Assembly (NCBI GenBank): GCA_017436845.1
Contig: JAFSCJ010000015.1
Coordinates: 62,001 to 126,000 of the forward strand
Direction: 5' to 3'
Length of the DNA stretch: 64,000 bases
Source of the DNA: Muribaculaceae bacterium
GTDB taxonomy: Bacteria > Bacteroidota > Bacteroidia > Bacteroidales > Muribaculaceae
In this document: positions 52,102 through 62,836 of the stretch, piece by piece
Layout of the letters: the number at the start of each line of letters is the position of its first letter
Numbering within the stretch: position 1 is the stretch's first letter
The notes under the pieces: generated by a model
Told to the model about the DNA's origin: nothing
The model's database searches: none
Seen by the model: only the letters and a program-made list of their open reading frames with translations
Program-made: the position numbers and the translations under genes

Positions 52102-52878
52102 TTATACATATCCACGAATAATACCACGTTTAGAATTACGTACAAAAAGTATAATTTCATCACGCTCTTTTGACGCTGGTAGCTCTGCCTCAATGCGTTC
52201 TACTGCATCGGTATTGTTTAATCCAGAAAGATATAAGTAACGATAAATTTCTTGAATTTCACGAATAGTTTCGCTACTGAAATTTCTACGGCGTAAACCT
52301 ATTGAGTTTATTCCGGCGTATGCGATTGGCTCACGAGCAGCCTTAACGTATGGAGGGATGTCCTTATTGACAAGAGCTCCTCCTTGAATCATCACATGAG
52401 GTCCTATATGGCAGAATTGGTGTATTAATGCTCCTCCGCCTATAACTGCAAAGTCGTCAACAACAACTTCTCCTGCAAGTTGTGTCGCATTAGAGATAAT
52501 TACGTTGTTCCCAACGATAGTATCGTGAGCAACATGGGAGTAAGCCATAATCAAGCAGTTGTTGCCTACAATTGTTTTTCCTTTTGCTGCGGTTCCTCGG
52601 TTGATTGTAACACATTCGCGAAGAGTTGTATTATCTCCAATGATTGCAAGTGTTTCTTCTCCGTCAAATTTGAGGTCTTGAGGTACTGCAGATATAACTG
52701 CACCAGGGAAAATCGTACAATTTTTACCAATGCGAGCACCTTCCATGATTGTTACATTGCTACATATGCGAGTGCCTTCTCCAATTTCAACGTTTTGATC
52801 AATAGTCACAAATGGATCAATCACAACGTTATGCGCAATTTTAGCAGCAGGATGAATGTATGCTAATGGTTGTTTCAT
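52102..52878 (-). CDS. lpxA: Acyl-ACP-UDP-N-acetylglucosamine O-acyltransferase
   Basis: First step of lipid A synthesis. 258 residues, left-handed beta-helix built from hexapeptide repeats (e.g. IHPAAKIAHNVVIDPFVTI), catalytic His in MAYSHVAHDTIVGN near 123, and helical C-terminal domain GLNNTDAVERIEAEL. Last gene of lpxD-lpxC/fabZ-lpxA, eight bases after its neighbour. Confidence 0.96.
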   Translation of the reverse strand: MKQPLAYIHPAAKIAHNVVIDPFVTIDQNVEIGEGTRICSNVTIMEGARIGKNCTIFPGAVISAVPQDLKFDGEETLAIIGDNTTLRECVTINRGTAAKGKTIVGNNCLIMAYSHVAHDTIVGNNVIISNATQLAGEVVVDDFAVIGGGALIHQFCHIGPHVMIQGGALVNKDIPPYVKAAREPIAYAGINSIGLRRRNFSSETIREIQEIYRYLYLSGLNNTDAVERIEAELPASKERDEIILFVRNSKRGIIRGYV

Positions 52879-52886
52879 ATTGAGAG

Positions 52887-54269
52887 TTATTTGTTTTTTA
52901 TAATTTGTGCCATGAATTCACATTCTGTAACGATTTTTTCTCCGACGAAAGCATATCCTTTCATTACTGCACAGCCACGACGTAGTTCTGTCATGAATGA
53001 CACATGGAATAATAGAGTATCTCCAGGAACTACTTTTTGACGGAATTTTACGTTATCTATTTTCATGAAATAAGTTGAATATCTTTCGGGCTCATCAACA
53101 GTTCCTAAGACCAAAAGTCCTCCGGTTTGCGCCATAGCTTCAATCATTAGAACTCCCGGCATAACAGGCTCTTGAGGGAAGTGTCCTTGGAAGAAAGGCT
53201 CATTACCGGTAACGTTTTTCACTCCAACGATGTGTTTATCGCTCCGTTCAATAACTTTATCAACCAAAAGGAATGGATAACGATGAGGAAGCAATTCACG
53301 TATTTTGTTAATATCCATCAATGGCTCAATTGATGGATTGTATATAGGAGCCTGCAGTTCTTGACGCTTTATTTCTTTGCGTATTTTTTTAGAGAATGTT
53401 GTGTTGATTGAGTGTCCAGGACGAGTTGCAATGATTTTGCCTTTTAGTGGGCGTCCAATTAGAGCTATATCACCAAGAACATCCATCAATTTATGTCTTG
53501 CTGGTTCGTTGGCAGCAAATAATGGTTTGTCGTTGACATATCCAAATTCAGTTACACTCTTGCGAGGAACATTCATTAGATCGGCAATTCTATCCAATTC
53601 TTCTTGTGGAAGAGGTGAATCATAAATGACAATTGCATTATCAAGGTCCCCTCCTTTTATTAAATTTCCTTTTACAAGAGGTTCAATTTCACGAACAAAT
53701 ACAAATGTGCGACTGGCTGCAATTTCCGATGGAAAATCTCCAAGGTTTTCAAGTGTTGCAAATTGATTTGTTAATATTGGAGAATCAAAAGCAACCATAG
53801 TGTCAATACTAAAGTCATCATCTGGTAAAACAACAATAGATGATTCTGTTGTATCATCTCGTACTTCTATTTTTTGTTTTACAATGTAGTAATCTTTTTC
53901 AATAGCTTGTTCTATTGTGCCAACTGCTGCAATTTTTTCACAATATTCCTTTGCACTACCATCTAAAATCGGAAGTTCAGGGGCATTTAGTTTAATTAGA
54001 CAATTATCGATTCCCGCGGCGTATAATGCAGCAAGAGCATGTTCAACTGTACTGATTTTTACATCGCCCTTACTGATAACAGTACCACGAGTAGTGTACG
54101 TTACATTTTCTGCTAATGCGTCTACTATAGGTTCTTCTTCGATATCGATGCGTTGAAATTTATACCCATGATTTTCTGGCGCCGGGCAGAAAGTGGCTTC
54201 AATTTGCATTCCTGTATGAAGACCCTTGCCGGCTACAGAGAACTCGCCTTTTAAAGTTAATTGTTTCAT
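52887..54269 (-). CDS. LpxC-FabZ fusion: UDP-3-O-acyl-GlcNAc deacetylase / 3-hydroxyacyl-ACP dehydratase
   Basis: 460 residues. The first 310 are LpxC, the Zn-dependent committed step of lipid A synthesis (GKGLHTG, STVEHALAALYAAG and HKLMDVLGDIALIG hold the zinc ligands). The rest is FabZ, with the catalytic His in HRYPFLLVD near 333 and Glu in PGVLMIEAMAQTGG near 368, active in fatty-acid elongation. The fusion is usual in Bacteroidota and couples two competing uses of hydroxyacyl-ACP. Spaced four bases after lpxD. Confidence 0.95.
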   Translation of the reverse strand: MKQLTLKGEFSVAGKGLHTGMQIEATFCPAPENHGYKFQRIDIEEEPIVDALAENVTYTTRGTVISKGDVKISTVEHALAALYAAGIDNCLIKLNAPELPILDGSAKEYCEKIAAVGTIEQAIEKDYYIVKQKIEVRDDTTESSIVVLPDDDFSIDTMVAFDSPILTNQFATLENLGDFPSEIAASRTFVFVREIEPLVKGNLIKGGDLDNAIVIYDSPLPQEELDRIADLMNVPRKSVTEFGYVNDKPLFAANEPARHKLMDVLGDIALIGRPLKGKIIATRPGHSINTTFSKKIRKEIKRQELQAPIYNPSIEPLMDINKIRELLPHRYPFLLVDKVIERSDKHIVGVKNVTGNEPFFQGHFPQEPVMPGVLMIEAMAQTGGLLVLGTVDEPERYSTYFMKIDNVKFRQKVVPGDTLLFHVSFMTELRRGCAVMKGYAFVGEKIVTECEFMAQIIKNK

Positions 54270-54273
54270 ATAG

Positions 54274-55296
54274 TTATTTATTCAGTTTTTTCTCAATTTC
54301 AGTTATTTTGCTATTTAGCTTACCTAAATTTTTAATGTACACTACTTGACGGGCAAAATCTTTGATGTCAGTTGCAGGAGAGCCCATTATACGACTATTA
54401 TCTGCGATGTTTGATGGTATTCCTGTTTGAGCACCTATCATCACATTATTCCCAATGGTAATGTGCCCGGCAAATCCCACTTGACCACCGACCATGCAGT
54501 TCTCTCCAATTTTCGTAGAGCCGGCAATGCCAACTTGCGCTGCCATAACTGTGTTAGAGCCAATTTCAACATTATGAGCAACCTGTATGAGATTATCTAA
54601 TTTTACACCATTTTTAATGCGTGTGCTACCCATTGTGGCGCGATCAATTGTCGTATTTGCTCCAATTTCAACGTCATTGCCAATTTCTACATTGCCAATT
54701 TGTGGTATTTTATTATACCCTGAGGATACAGGCGCAAATCCAAATCCATCACCACCGACAACTACTCCAGCTTGTAGAATACATCTGTCGCCAATTTTGC
54801 AACCATGATAAATTTTAACTCCGGGGTAAATTATAGTGTTATCCCCTATTTCAACATTATTACCAATATATACTTGCGGATAGATTTTAACCTCTTTGCC
54901 TAATTTTACACCTTTACCAATATATGTAAAAGCACCAACATATGCTCCTTCAGGAATTTCTACTCCTGTTGAGATGAATGAAGGCTCCTCTATTCCTATA
55001 GGTTGTGGGTTCATTAGTTGATTAACCATATCAAGAAGCATTGCCAATGTTGCATATGGATCATCAACTTTAATGAGTGTTGTTTTTATTGGACGTTCAG
55101 GTGAAAAATCTTTTTTCACTAACACAATAGATGATTCGGTATTGTATATGTGATTTGTATATTTGGGATTTGCTAAGAACGATATTGCACCAGGATGACC
55201 CTCTTCAATTTTGGCAAATGTATTTACTGTCGCATTATTATCACCTTCAACGATGCCGTTTACAAGTGTTGCTATTTGTATAGCGGTAAATTCCAT
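54274..55296 (-). CDS. lpxD: UDP-3-O-(3-hydroxyacyl)glucosamine N-acyltransferase
   Basis: Third step of lipid A synthesis. 340 residues: N-terminal uridine-binding domain ([17 protein letters not shown]) followed by a hexapeptide-repeat beta-helix, with the catalytic His in [14 protein letters not shown] near 239. First gene of the lpx unit. A weak box CATCTTTG (minus strand of 55336-55343) lies 40 bases upstream. Confidence 0.95.
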   Translation of the reverse strand: MEFTAIQIATLVNGIVEGDNNATVNTFAKIEEGHPGAISFLANPKYTNHIYNTESSIVLVKKDFSPERPIKTTLIKVDDPYATLAMLLDMVNQLMNPQPIGIEEPSFISTGVEIPEGAYVGAFTYIGKGVKLGKEVKIYPQVYIGNNVEIGDNTIIYPGVKIYHGCKIGDRCILQAGVVVGGDGFGFAPVSSGYNKIPQIGNVEIGNDVEIGANTTIDRATMGSTRIKNGVKLDNLIQVAHNVEIGSNTVMAAQVGIAGSTKIGENCMVGGQVGFAGHITIGNNVMIGAQTGIPSNIADNSRIMGSPATDIKDFARQVVYIKNLGKLNSKITEIEKKLNK

Positions 55297-55422
55297 CTAT
55301 TTATGTTTTTAATTTCACATAGTTTTGACATACAAAGATGGTAAAAAAAAATCACATATTAGGTATGTTTGGTGACAAAAATGCTTGCTATTGGTCAAAA
55401 TGGATATAAAAAGATAAAAAGG

Positions 55423-56253
55423 TTATATTATTTTAATCCAATTATCGGATATCTCAATACGTTGTTCTTTATATAATAAACCTATTGCTTTTTTGAAGTC
55501 TTTTTTACTACAAGCAAAAAAATCTTTTATTATTTCCGGACTTGATTTGTCGCATATTGTTGTTTCTCCACCCTGAGCTTTTATCCAATTGTATATTTTG
55601 TCTGATAATATAGAAATTCTATTTATGGCTTTGTCTGATAATGTTAAATCAATCTTTCCGTCAGATCGAATAGTTTTGATGAAAGCATTAAGTTTGTCGC
55701 CAATATTGATATTTTGAAAAATCTCATTGTAGTATAACATTCCTTGAAAAAGATTATCAACTACTGTTTTATATCCAATATCTGTTTTGGAATATACAAT
55801 TACTTCTACAGCATCGCCACTTTTATAACATGGAAATTTGTTGCCAAGAAATTTCTCAATCTTAGAAGATGCAACTATTCGTTTTGTGGTATCGTCTAAG
55901 TAGGCATATACAAAATACTCCTCACCTTCTTTCATACGTGTTTTTTGTTCTCGAAAAGGTACTAATAGATCTTTTGGCAACCCCCAATCCACAAAAGCGC
56001 CAAATTTTGTTACTTGTTTTACTTTTAAATAGGCAAATTCCCCAACCTTGATTAGCGGAGATTCTGTTGAGGCAATTAATCTATCCTCAGAATCTGTATA
56101 TATAAAAACATTAATTGAATCTCCTATTTGCAACGGAATATTAATGTATCGAGATGGTAATAGAATTTCAATATTGTTTCCACCATCAAGGTATGCTCCA
56201 AAATCTACTATTTTGAGAACTTTTAATGTATTGAAATTGCCTATTTTTATCAT
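55423..56253 (-). CDS. CvfB-like S1 RNA-binding protein
   Basis: 276 residues with tandem S1-type modules (GNFNTLKVLKIVDFGAYLDGG; FAYLKVKQVTKFGAFVDWG; and a third near 145) and a C-terminal winged-helix part (KKDFKKAIGLLYKEQRIEI). CvfB proteins bind RNA and affect virulence gene expression in staphylococci; the role here is unknown. About 130 bases upstream of lpxD on the same strand, but with its own -7 box upstream. Confidence 0.82.
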   Translation of the reverse strand: MIKIGNFNTLKVLKIVDFGAYLDGGNNIEILLPSRYINIPLQIGDSINVFIYTDSEDRLIASTESPLIKVGEFAYLKVKQVTKFGAFVDWGLPKDLLVPFREQKTRMKEGEEYFVYAYLDDTTKRIVASSKIEKFLGNKFPCYKSGDAVEVIVYSKTDIGYKTVVDNLFQGMLYYNEIFQNINIGDKLNAFIKTIRSDGKIDLTLSDKAINRISILSDKIYNWIKAQGGETTICDKSSPEIIKDFFACSKKDFKKAIGLLYKEQRIEISDNWIKII

Positions 56254-56295
56254 ATATTTTTTATATTTGTCTTTGTGTTGTAATGTATAACCTTA

Positions 56296-56303
56296 CAAAG
56301 GTA
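56296..56303 (-). promoter_or_regulatory. Promoter -7 box for the CvfB-like gene
   Basis: Minus strand TACCTTTG, perfect TAnnTTTG, 42 bases before the ATG. The divergent rsmG has only a weak box (TAAATTTT near 56323). Confidence 0.55.
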
Positions 56304-56342
56304 TTTTAAATAATTGATTTGGTAAATTTTAATATCAAATAA

Positions 56343-56963
56343 ATGGATTGTATTTTAAAATATTTCTCAAATTTGAGTGAAATGCAGATACAGCAATTTA
56401 AAAAGCTGGGCGTTTTATATCCTCAATGGAACGAAAAAATTAATGTTATATCTCGAAAAGATATAGAAAACCTATATCCTAATCACATATTACATTCTCT
56501 ATCAATTGCAAAATTTTTAAATCCTATAGTTGGGACGACATTTTTAGATATGGGTACTGGGGGAGGTTTCCCTGGAATCCCATTAGCTATTATGTTTCCC
56601 GAGTGTTCGTTTCATCTCATAGATCGAATTAATAAGAAAATAATAGTTGCATCGAGTATCGCAAATGAAATAGGTCTAAAGAATGTGACATTTCAACATG
56701 GAGATATCGGAGAATGTCGTCAAAAGTATGATTTTGTGGTTAGTCGTGCAGTTATGCGGTTAGATGACCTCGTGCCATTAATTCGAAAGAATATTGGTAA
56801 AAACAGTAAAAACAATTACAAAAATGGCTTGATTTGTTTGAAAGGTGGTAATCTTGAGGATGAAATTAATGGAGTAAATTACCCTGTTCTTGATTACTCC
56901 ATAACAGAATTTTTTAATGAACCTTTTTTTGAGACAAAAAAGATTATATATGTTCCCATATAA
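56343..56963 (+). CDS. rsmG: 16S rRNA (guanine527-N7)-methyltransferase
   Basis: Methylates G527 in the 530 loop; its loss gives low-level streptomycin resistance. 206 residues: WNEKINVISRKDIENLYPNHILHSL and SAM motif FLDMGTGGGFPGIPLAI near 63, then VVSRAVMRLDDLVPL. Eleven bases before the MBL hydrolase gene. Confidence 0.94.
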   Translation: MDCILKYFSNLSEMQIQQFKKLGVLYPQWNEKINVISRKDIENLYPNHILHSLSIAKFLNPIVGTTFLDMGTGGGFPGIPLAIMFPECSFHLIDRINKKIIVASSIANEIGLKNVTFQHGDIGECRQKYDFVVSRAVMRLDDLVPLIRKNIGKNSKNNYKNGLICLKGGNLEDEINGVNYPVLDYSITEFFNEPFFETKKIIYVPI

Positions 56964-56974
56964 TATGTATTATT

Positions 56975-57613
56975 ATGAATATTAGTCGTTTTACTTTTAA
57001 TATGTTTGGGGTTAATACTTATATTTTATGGGATGATATAAGTAAAGAAGCCGCAATTATTGATCCGGGAATGATTAATGATGTAGAGAAAAAGGAGATA
57101 GATGAATTTATAAAGATAAATAAACTCCGACTAAAATATCTAATAAATACCCATATGCACATTGATCACTCGTTTGGCGTTGCACACATTAGGGACAAAT
57201 ATGGCTTGGCACTAATGGCGAATACTGATGATCAATTTCTTGCTGAGCGTCTAAACCAACAGGCGAAAATGTTTTGTTTATCAATACCTGTTGCTGACTT
57301 GGCAATAGAAACTGTCTTAAAAGATGGAGATAAATTAAAAATTGGCGATGAAGATATTATAATTATGCAAGTGCCAGGGCATTCCCCAGGTAGTATTGTA
57401 ATATATGCGATAGATTCTAATTTTATAATATCAGGAGATGTATTATTTCAACATAGTATAGGACGTACGGATCTGCCAGGAGGTAATTATCAACAATTAA
57501 TTAATACTATTAATAATAAACTGATGACACTGCCTGATGACACAATAGTGTATCCCGGACATGGATTTGAGACAACTATAATTGAAGAAAAAAAACATAA
57601 CCCATACATATAA
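56975..57613 (+). CDS. MBL-fold metal-dependent hydrolase (glyoxalase II-like)
   Basis: 212 residues with the metal motif THMHIDHSFG (HxHxDH) near 60, a second His in VPGHSPGSIVIY near 134, ISGDVLFQHSIGRTDLPGG near 148 and a last His in VYPGHGFET. This set fits the glyoxalase II/hydroxyacyl-thioester hydrolase group. Exact substrate unknown. Second gene after rsmG; its stop codon lies inside the left arm of the following terminator. Confidence 0.88.
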   Translation: MNISRFTFNMFGVNTYILWDDISKEAAIIDPGMINDVEKKEIDEFIKINKLRLKYLINTHMHIDHSFGVAHIRDKYGLALMANTDDQFLAERLNQQAKMFCLSIPVADLAIETVLKDGDKLKIGDEDIIIMQVPGHSPGSIVIYAIDSNFIISGDVLFQHSIGRTDLPGGNYQQLINTINNKLMTLPDDTIVYPGHGFETTIIEEKKHNPYI

Positions 57614-57649
57614 AAAATATAGTCCTGATCAGGACTATATTTTTTATAT
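57608..57649. terminator. Bidirectional terminator between the MBL hydrolase gene and glnS
   Basis: A perfect 42-base palindrome: left arm 57608-57628, right arm 57629-57649, with core AGTCCTGA/TCAGGACT and A6/T6 tracts on the outside. Confidence 0.88.
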
Positions 57650-57669
57650 ATGTAGAGTAATTTTACGAA

Positions 57670-59373
57670 TTATTTCTTTTGTGCTTTTTCCCAACTATCT
57701 TTTAATGCGATTGTGCGATTAAAAATGATATTATCTGGATTTGAATCGTAATCGGGAGTAAAGTAACCAATGCGTTGGAATTGGAATTTATTGCCTACAA
57801 CTGCATTTTCAGCTAAAAATGGCTCAATTTTTACGCCAGAAATAACTTTTAACGATTCAGGATTTAGCATTTCACGGAAATCACGTTCAGTTTCAGTCGC
57901 TGGATTTTCAACATCAAATAGTCGATCATATATTCTTACAGTAGCGTCTTTTGCATGTTGAGCAGAAACCCAATGCAATGTACCTTTGACTTTGCGAGCA
58001 CTCCCTGGTAGTCCACTACGAGTATCAGCATCGTAGGTACAATAAACCTCTTCTATATTTCCTGCTGAATCTTTTTTTACACCTGTACATTTTATAATAT
58101 ATGCACCTTTAAGTCTCACCTCGCAGTCTGGGGCTAAACGGAAATATTTTTTAGGCGGATTTTCCATGAAATCTTCCCTTTCAATATAAATTTCACGAGA
58201 GAATGGCATTGTATGAACTCCACTATTTTCTTGTTCTGGATTGTTCTCCATTTCTACCATTTCTGTTTCTCTTTCAGGATAGTTGGTGATAATTACTTTG
58301 AGCGGGTTTACAACAGCCATTACACGAGTCGCATTTTTGTTGAGATCCTCTCTAACTGCATGCTCTAACAAGGAAATACTATTTAAAGCTTCGTATTTGG
58401 TATAACCAATTGTAGAAATGAAATTTTTAATAGAATCAGGAGTATAACCGCGACGACGCATACCACAAATAGTCGGCATTCGAGGATCATCCCATCCGGC
58501 AACCAATCCTTCTTTTACCAATTGTAGCAATTTGCGTTTGCTCATTACTGTGTATGTTAGATTTAAACGATTGAACTCTATTTGTCGAGGACAATAGCTT
58601 TCATCGGCAAGTTCTTTGACATAATATTCATATAGCGGGCGATGTGGAACAAATTCTAACGTACATATCGAGTGTGTTACTCCTTCAAAATAATCACTTT
58701 GCCCATGAGCAAAGTCATACATTGGATATACATTCCATGTTGTCCCTGTTCTATGATGAGGGTGTTTTATTATTCGATACATAATAGGGTCGCGGAAGTG
58801 CATGTTGGAGGATGCCATGTCGATTTTTGCACGAAGGACTCTAGCACCTTCTTCAAATTCGCCATTATTCATTCGTTCAAATAAATCCAGATTCTCCTCT
58901 ACTGAACGATTACGGTATGGACTTTCTGTCCCAGGTGTTGTGGGTGTCCCTTTTTGAGAAGCTATTTGTTCAGAAGTTTGGTCATCAACATATGCTTTCC
59001 CTTCTTTAATTAGTCTAATTGCTAAGTCATATAGTTTAGGGAAATAATCCGATGCATAATATTCTCTGTCACCCCAGTCAAATCCTAACCAATGGATATC
59101 TTCGCGAATAGCATCAACATATTCAACATCTTCTTTTACCGGATTTGTGTCGTCAAAACGTAGGTTGCATGTACCTCCAAATTTCTCTGCAATGCCAAAA
59201 TCCATGCAAATTGCCTTAGCGTGCCCAATGTGTAGATATCCATTAGGCTCTGGTGGAAAACGAGTATTTAATCGACCGCCATTTTTGCCTTCTTGCAAAT
59301 CATCGTATACGAGTTGTTCAACAAAGTTTAATCCTTTTTTCTCGCTATTTTCTGTTTCGTTAATTTCAACCAT
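57670..59373 (-). CDS. glnS: Glutaminyl-tRNA synthetase
   Basis: Charges tRNA-Gln directly. 567 residues, class I: RFPPEPNGYLHIGHAKAI carries the HIGH motif and TVMSKRKLLQLV the KMSKS-type loop; FDDTNP and YDFAHGQSDYFEGVTHSICTLEF bind tRNA and amino acid. The anticodon-binding beta-barrels make up the C-terminal third. A tRNA-Gln (CTG) gene is in the same window at the right edge. Confidence 0.97.
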   Translation of the reverse strand: MVEINETENSEKKGLNFVEQLVYDDLQEGKNGGRLNTRFPPEPNGYLHIGHAKAICMDFGIAEKFGGTCNLRFDDTNPVKEDVEYVDAIREDIHWLGFDWGDREYYASDYFPKLYDLAIRLIKEGKAYVDDQTSEQIASQKGTPTTPGTESPYRNRSVEENLDLFERMNNGEFEEGARVLRAKIDMASSNMHFRDPIMYRIIKHPHHRTGTTWNVYPMYDFAHGQSDYFEGVTHSICTLEFVPHRPLYEYYVKELADESYCPRQIEFNRLNLTYTVMSKRKLLQLVKEGLVAGWDDPRMPTICGMRRRGYTPDSIKNFISTIGYTKYEALNSISLLEHAVREDLNKNATRVMAVVNPLKVIITNYPERETEMVEMENNPEQENSGVHTMPFSREIYIEREDFMENPPKKYFRLAPDCEVRLKGAYIIKCTGVKKDSAGNIEEVYCTYDADTRSGLPGSARKVKGTLHWVSAQHAKDATVRIYDRLFDVENPATETERDFREMLNPESLKVISGVKIEPFLAENAVVGNKFQFQRIGYFTPDYDSNPDNIIFNRTIALKDSWEKAQKK

Positions 59374-59419
59374 AAATATTTGTTTTGGTACTATGTAAGC
59401 TTTAGTTGCTTATACTTTG

Positions 59420-59427
59420 CAAATTTA
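59420..59427 (-). promoter_or_regulatory. Promoter -7 box for glnS
   Basis: Minus strand TAAATTTGC, perfect TAnnTTTG, 46 bases before the ATG. Confidence 0.58.
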
Positions 59428-59472
59428 GTGAAAATCTCGGTTGTTTTAATATTGAAATAAAAATATTTAATA

Positions 59473-59511
59473 TATATAAATAAAATAAGCGAGCTCCTGA
59501 CTGGAACTCGC
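59473..59511 (-). terminator. Terminator after rplT
   Basis: Nine-base-pair stem (59489-59497 with 59503-59511, one G-U pair), five-base loop; the minus-strand run-out is T-rich (TTATTTTATTTATATA). Confidence 0.65.
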
Positions 59512-59537
59512 TATATTTTTGTCGCAATAAGAATGAA

Positions 59538-59888
59538 TTATGCATTCTTAACTTTATCAACAATAGCTTTAAATGCTGCAGGGTTATTAAGCGCAAGGTC
59601 TGCAAGAACTTTACGATTAATTTCAATACCTGCTTTGTGGATAAGTCCCATCAATTTTGAATAAGATAGGTCTTCGAGACGTGCGGCTGCATTGATACGT
59701 TGAATCCAAAGTGCACGGAAATTACGTTTTTTGTTCTTACGATCGCGATATGCATATGTCAAACCTTTTTCCCACGTGTTCTTTGCAACGGTCCAAACGT
59801 TTTTACGGCATCCGTAATAACCTCTTGTTAGTTTTAAAATTTTTTTTCTGCGAGCTCTTGAAGCTACATGATTTACTGATCTTGGCAT
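59538..59888 (-). CDS. rplT: 50S ribosomal protein bL20
   Basis: Early 50S assembly protein binding 23S rRNA. 116 residues, [19 protein letters not shown] at the basic N-terminus and [23 protein letters not shown] toward the end. Last gene of thrS-infC-rpmI-rplT. In other bacteria L20 represses this operon through a pseudoknot leader; I could not identify one here. Confidence 0.97.
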   Translation of the reverse strand: MPRSVNHVASRARRKKILKLTRGYYGCRKNVWTVAKNTWEKGLTYAYRDRKNKKRNFRALWIQRINAAARLEDLSYSKLMGLIHKAGIEINRKVLADLALNNPAAFKAIVDKVKNA

Positions 59889-59991
59889 TTTTGTAAATTT
59901 TTTGAATGTTAGCGGCTATATGCTCTTTAGTTGCTATACATTCGGTTAATAAAAAATTAAAAAATCACTAATTAAACTTGAAACCTATTTG

Positions 59992-60189
59992 TTACTTGAG
60001 GGCAAGTAATGCCTTTACGTTGCTCTCGTCAACTTTAGCTACTGTAGATGCGTGAGTAAGGTTTCTTTTTTGCTTTTTAGTCTTCTTTGTTAAGATGTGA
60101 CTTTTGAAAGCATGTTTTCTTTTGATTTTTCCTGATCCGGTAAGGGCAAACCTCTTTTTGGCACCGGAGTTAGTTTTAATCTTTGGCAT
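59992..60189 (-). CDS. rpmI: 50S ribosomal protein bL35
   Basis: 65-residue basic ribosomal protein, [20 protein letters not shown] then [14 protein letters not shown], diagnostic of L35. It lies between infC and rplT, the classical order, with 62- and 103-base spacers. Confidence 0.97.
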   Translation of the reverse strand: MPKIKTNSGAKKRFALTGSGKIKRKHAFKSHILTKKTKKQKRNLTHASTVAKVDESNVKALLALK

Positions 60190-60251
60190 TTTTTGTTACT
60201 TTTAAATAATTAATTTAGTTATATAATTCTCATCAACTCGTGATAAGATGA

Positions 60252-60827
60252 TTATTTCTTTTTAGGAGAAAGCATAATAATCATTCGCTTACCTTCTAAA
60301 ACTGGCATTTGTTCAACTTTACCATATTCTTCAAGGTCGTTTGCAAATCTAAGGAGTAATACTTCTCCCTGTTCTTTAAATAAAATTGAACGTCCTTTAA
60401 AGAATACATAAGCTTTTACTTTTGCACCTTCCTTTAGAAACCCAATTGCATGTTTCAATTTGAAATTGTAGTCATGCTCATCAGTCTGTGGCCCGAAACG
60501 AATTTCTTTAACAACAACTTTTGTTGATTTCGCTTTTTGTTCTTTTTGGCGTTTCTTTTGTTGGTAAAGGAACTTTTGATAATCAAGAATCTTACACACC
60601 GGTGGCTCAGCGTTTGGTGATATTTCTATCAAATCCAATCCTAAATCATCAGCTATCCTCAATGCATCTTGAATGGAGTACACTCCTACTTCAACGTTGT
60701 CTCCTACGAGACGAACTTCTCGAGCGCGGATACGCTCATTAATCATGTAGGCATCTTTAGCGTTTTTATCTCCTTTACGGGGTTGAACATTTTTGTTTTG
60801 TCCCGAATTTTGGGGGTTATTATCCAT
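60252..60827 (-). CDS. infC: Translation initiation factor IF-3
   Basis: Binds the 30S subunit and checks start-codon pairing. 191 residues with an N-terminal extension of about 27 residues before [17 protein letters not shown]; linker and C-terminal domain carry [19 protein letters not shown] and [17 protein letters not shown]. The start is an ordinary ATG at 60827 (MDNNPQNSG), not the AUU that gives autoregulation in enterobacteria. Nine bases after thrS. Confidence 0.96.
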   Translation of the reverse strand: MDNNPQNSGQNKNVQPRKGDKNAKDAYMINERIRAREVRLVGDNVEVGVYSIQDALRIADDLGLDLIEISPNAEPPVCKILDYQKFLYQQKKRQKEQKAKSTKVVVKEIRFGPQTDEHDYNFKLKHAIGFLKEGAKVKAYVFFKGRSILFKEQGEVLLLRFANDLEEYGKVEQMPVLEGKRMIIMLSPKKK

Positions 60828-60836
60828 TCAGTGATT

Positions 60837-62774
60837 TTATTGATTAATCATTTGTTCGACTTCCTTAGTCAAATTTTCTGCAAAGGTAGTAATTTTCATT
60901 GAACCTTTATCACCTTCGCCCTGTTTTCTTACAGAAATTTCATTATTTTGTGCTTCTTTTTCGCCTACAATGAGCAAATAAGGTATTCTTTTAAGCTCAT
61001 TGTCGCGAATTTTCTTGCCAATTTTTTCATTTCTGTCGTCAACAATTGTCCTAACATCAACTAAGTTTAGACGTTTAGCAACTTCATAAGCATAGTCGTT
61101 GTATTTTTCGCTAATTGGCAACACTACTGCTTGGTCAGGAGTTAGCCATAATGGGAAACGACCTGCTGTATGTTCCAACAGAACAGCGACAAAACGTTCC
61201 ATTGAGCCAAATGGTGCACGGTGAATCATTACAGGACGATGTTTTTGATTGTCTGCTCCTGTGTATTCAAGTTGGAAACGTTCAGGTAGATTGTAGTCAA
61301 CTTGAATTGTGCCTAATTGCCAACGGCGACCAATAGCATCTTTTACCATAAAGTCAAGTTTTGGCCCATAGAATGCTGCTTCGCCTAACTCTTTGCGTGC
61401 GTTGAGCCCTTTTTCGGCACATGCTTCAATAATCGCATTTTCTGCAAGATGCCAATTTTCGTCAGAACCGATATATTTCTCCTTATTATTAGGATCTCGT
61501 AAGGAAATTTGAGCCTCAAAGTTGTCAAATTTTAGAGCTTTGAATATGTATAGAATAATATCCATTACTTTCAAGAATTCCTCTTTAATTTGTTCTGGCG
61601 CACAGAAAATGTGGGCATCATCTTGAGTAAATCCGCGCACTCGAGTTAATCCATGGAGTTCTCCACTTTGCTCATAGCGATAAACTGTGCCAAATTCTGC
61701 AAGACGCAAAGGTAATTCTCGATAAGAACGAGGGAATGCTTTGAAAATCTCACAATGGTGAGGACAATTCATCGGTTTAAGTAAATATTCCTCACCTTCC
61801 TCAGGGGTGTGTATTGGCTGGAATGAATCTTTGCCATATTTTGCATAGTGTCCCGATGTTACGTATAACATCTTATTGCCAATATGTGGGGTGATTACTT
61901 GTTGATAGCCATATTGTTTTTGTATCTTACGAAGGAATTGTTCCAATCTATCGCGTAGTGCCGCGCCTTTAGGAAGCCATAATGGAAGACCTGCTCCAAC
62001 ATTTGTTGAGAAAGCAAATAGCTCCATTTCTTTTCCAAGCTTGCGGTGATCACGTTTTTTTGCTTCTTCAAGTAGAACGAGGTATTCATCTAACATCTTT
62101 TTCTTCGGGAAAGAGATACCATATACACGCACTAATTGATTGCGCTTTTCGTCTCCGCGCCAATAAGCTCCAGCGAGTGATGTTATTTTTACTGCTTTTA
62201 TGGGCGCAGTATTAGGGATGTGTGGCCCACGGCACAAGTCTGTAAATGCACCTTGTGTATATGTTGTGATATGACCATCTTCAAGTTCGCTAATGAGTTC
62301 ACATTTATATACTTCTCCTCTATCTCCAAAAAGTTTTAATGCATCCTCCTTTGAAATATCAGCACGTTTGATTTCTTCTTTGAGTTGAGCAAGTTCAATC
62401 ATTTTAGCTTCTATTTTTGCCAAATCCGCAGCAGTTATAGTGTTACCATTTGGATCTATGTCATAATAAAATCCATTCTCAATAGCAGGACCTATACCAA
62501 ATTTTACACCGGGGAATAACTCTTGTAGTGCTTCTGCTAATAAGTGAGCAGAGCTATGCCAAAAAGCATGTTTGCCTTCAGCATCATCCCACTTGAATAA
62601 TTTTATTGTCGCATCTTCATTGATGGGACGAGTGATATCCCATTCATTGTCGTTCACTGATGCCGCAAGAATATCTTGAGCCAAACGCGAACTTATGCTT
62701 TCTGCTATTTGTAATGGAGTTACGCCATTTTCAAATTGCTTTACGCTGTTGTCTGGAAAAGTAATGTTTATCAT
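60837..62774 (-). CDS. thrS: Threonyl-tRNA synthetase
   Basis: Class II synthetase of 645 residues: TGS domain (about 1-62), editing domain with [12 protein letters not shown] near 75 and the C...H zinc pair, catalytic domain with [10 protein letters not shown] (zinc Cys) near 340 and [13 protein letters not shown] near 518, and an anticodon-binding domain. First gene of the thrS-infC-rpmI-rplT operon. Confidence 0.97.
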   Translation of the reverse strand: MINITFPDNSVKQFENGVTPLQIAESISSRLAQDILAASVNDNEWDITRPINEDATIKLFKWDDAEGKHAFWHSSAHLLAEALQELFPGVKFGIGPAIENGFYYDIDPNGNTITAADLAKIEAKMIELAQLKEEIKRADISKEDALKLFGDRGEVYKCELISELEDGHITTYTQGAFTDLCRGPHIPNTAPIKAVKITSLAGAYWRGDEKRNQLVRVYGISFPKKKMLDEYLVLLEEAKKRDHRKLGKEMELFAFSTNVGAGLPLWLPKGAALRDRLEQFLRKIQKQYGYQQVITPHIGNKMLYVTSGHYAKYGKDSFQPIHTPEEGEEYLLKPMNCPHHCEIFKAFPRSYRELPLRLAEFGTVYRYEQSGELHGLTRVRGFTQDDAHIFCAPEQIKEEFLKVMDIILYIFKALKFDNFEAQISLRDPNNKEKYIGSDENWHLAENAIIEACAEKGLNARKELGEAAFYGPKLDFMVKDAIGRRWQLGTIQVDYNLPERFQLEYTGADNQKHRPVMIHRAPFGSMERFVAVLLEHTAGRFPLWLTPDQAVVLPISEKYNDYAYEVAKRLNLVDVRTIVDDRNEKIGKKIRDNELKRIPYLLIVGEKEAQNNEISVRKQGEGDKGSMKITTFAENLTKEVEQMINQ

Positions 62775-62794
62775 TGTGTATGGTAATATTTAAT

Positions 62795-62815
62795 GTCTCT
62801 TATTGCAATAAAGAC
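62795..62815 (-). promoter_or_regulatory. Palindrome in the thrS leader
   Basis: TTATTG/CAATAA (62800-62811) extended by GTCT/AGAC with one unpaired base. It lies 15-25 bases after the -7 box, in the 5' untranslated region, and could be an operator or a leader hairpin. Confidence 0.3.
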
Positions 62816-62836
62816 AAATTATTGCAAATTCGACTG

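Noticed and set aside
57670..62774. T-box leaders in front of glnS and thrS
   Set aside because: The leaders are only about 40-55 bases and lack a T-box sequence or antiterminator pair.
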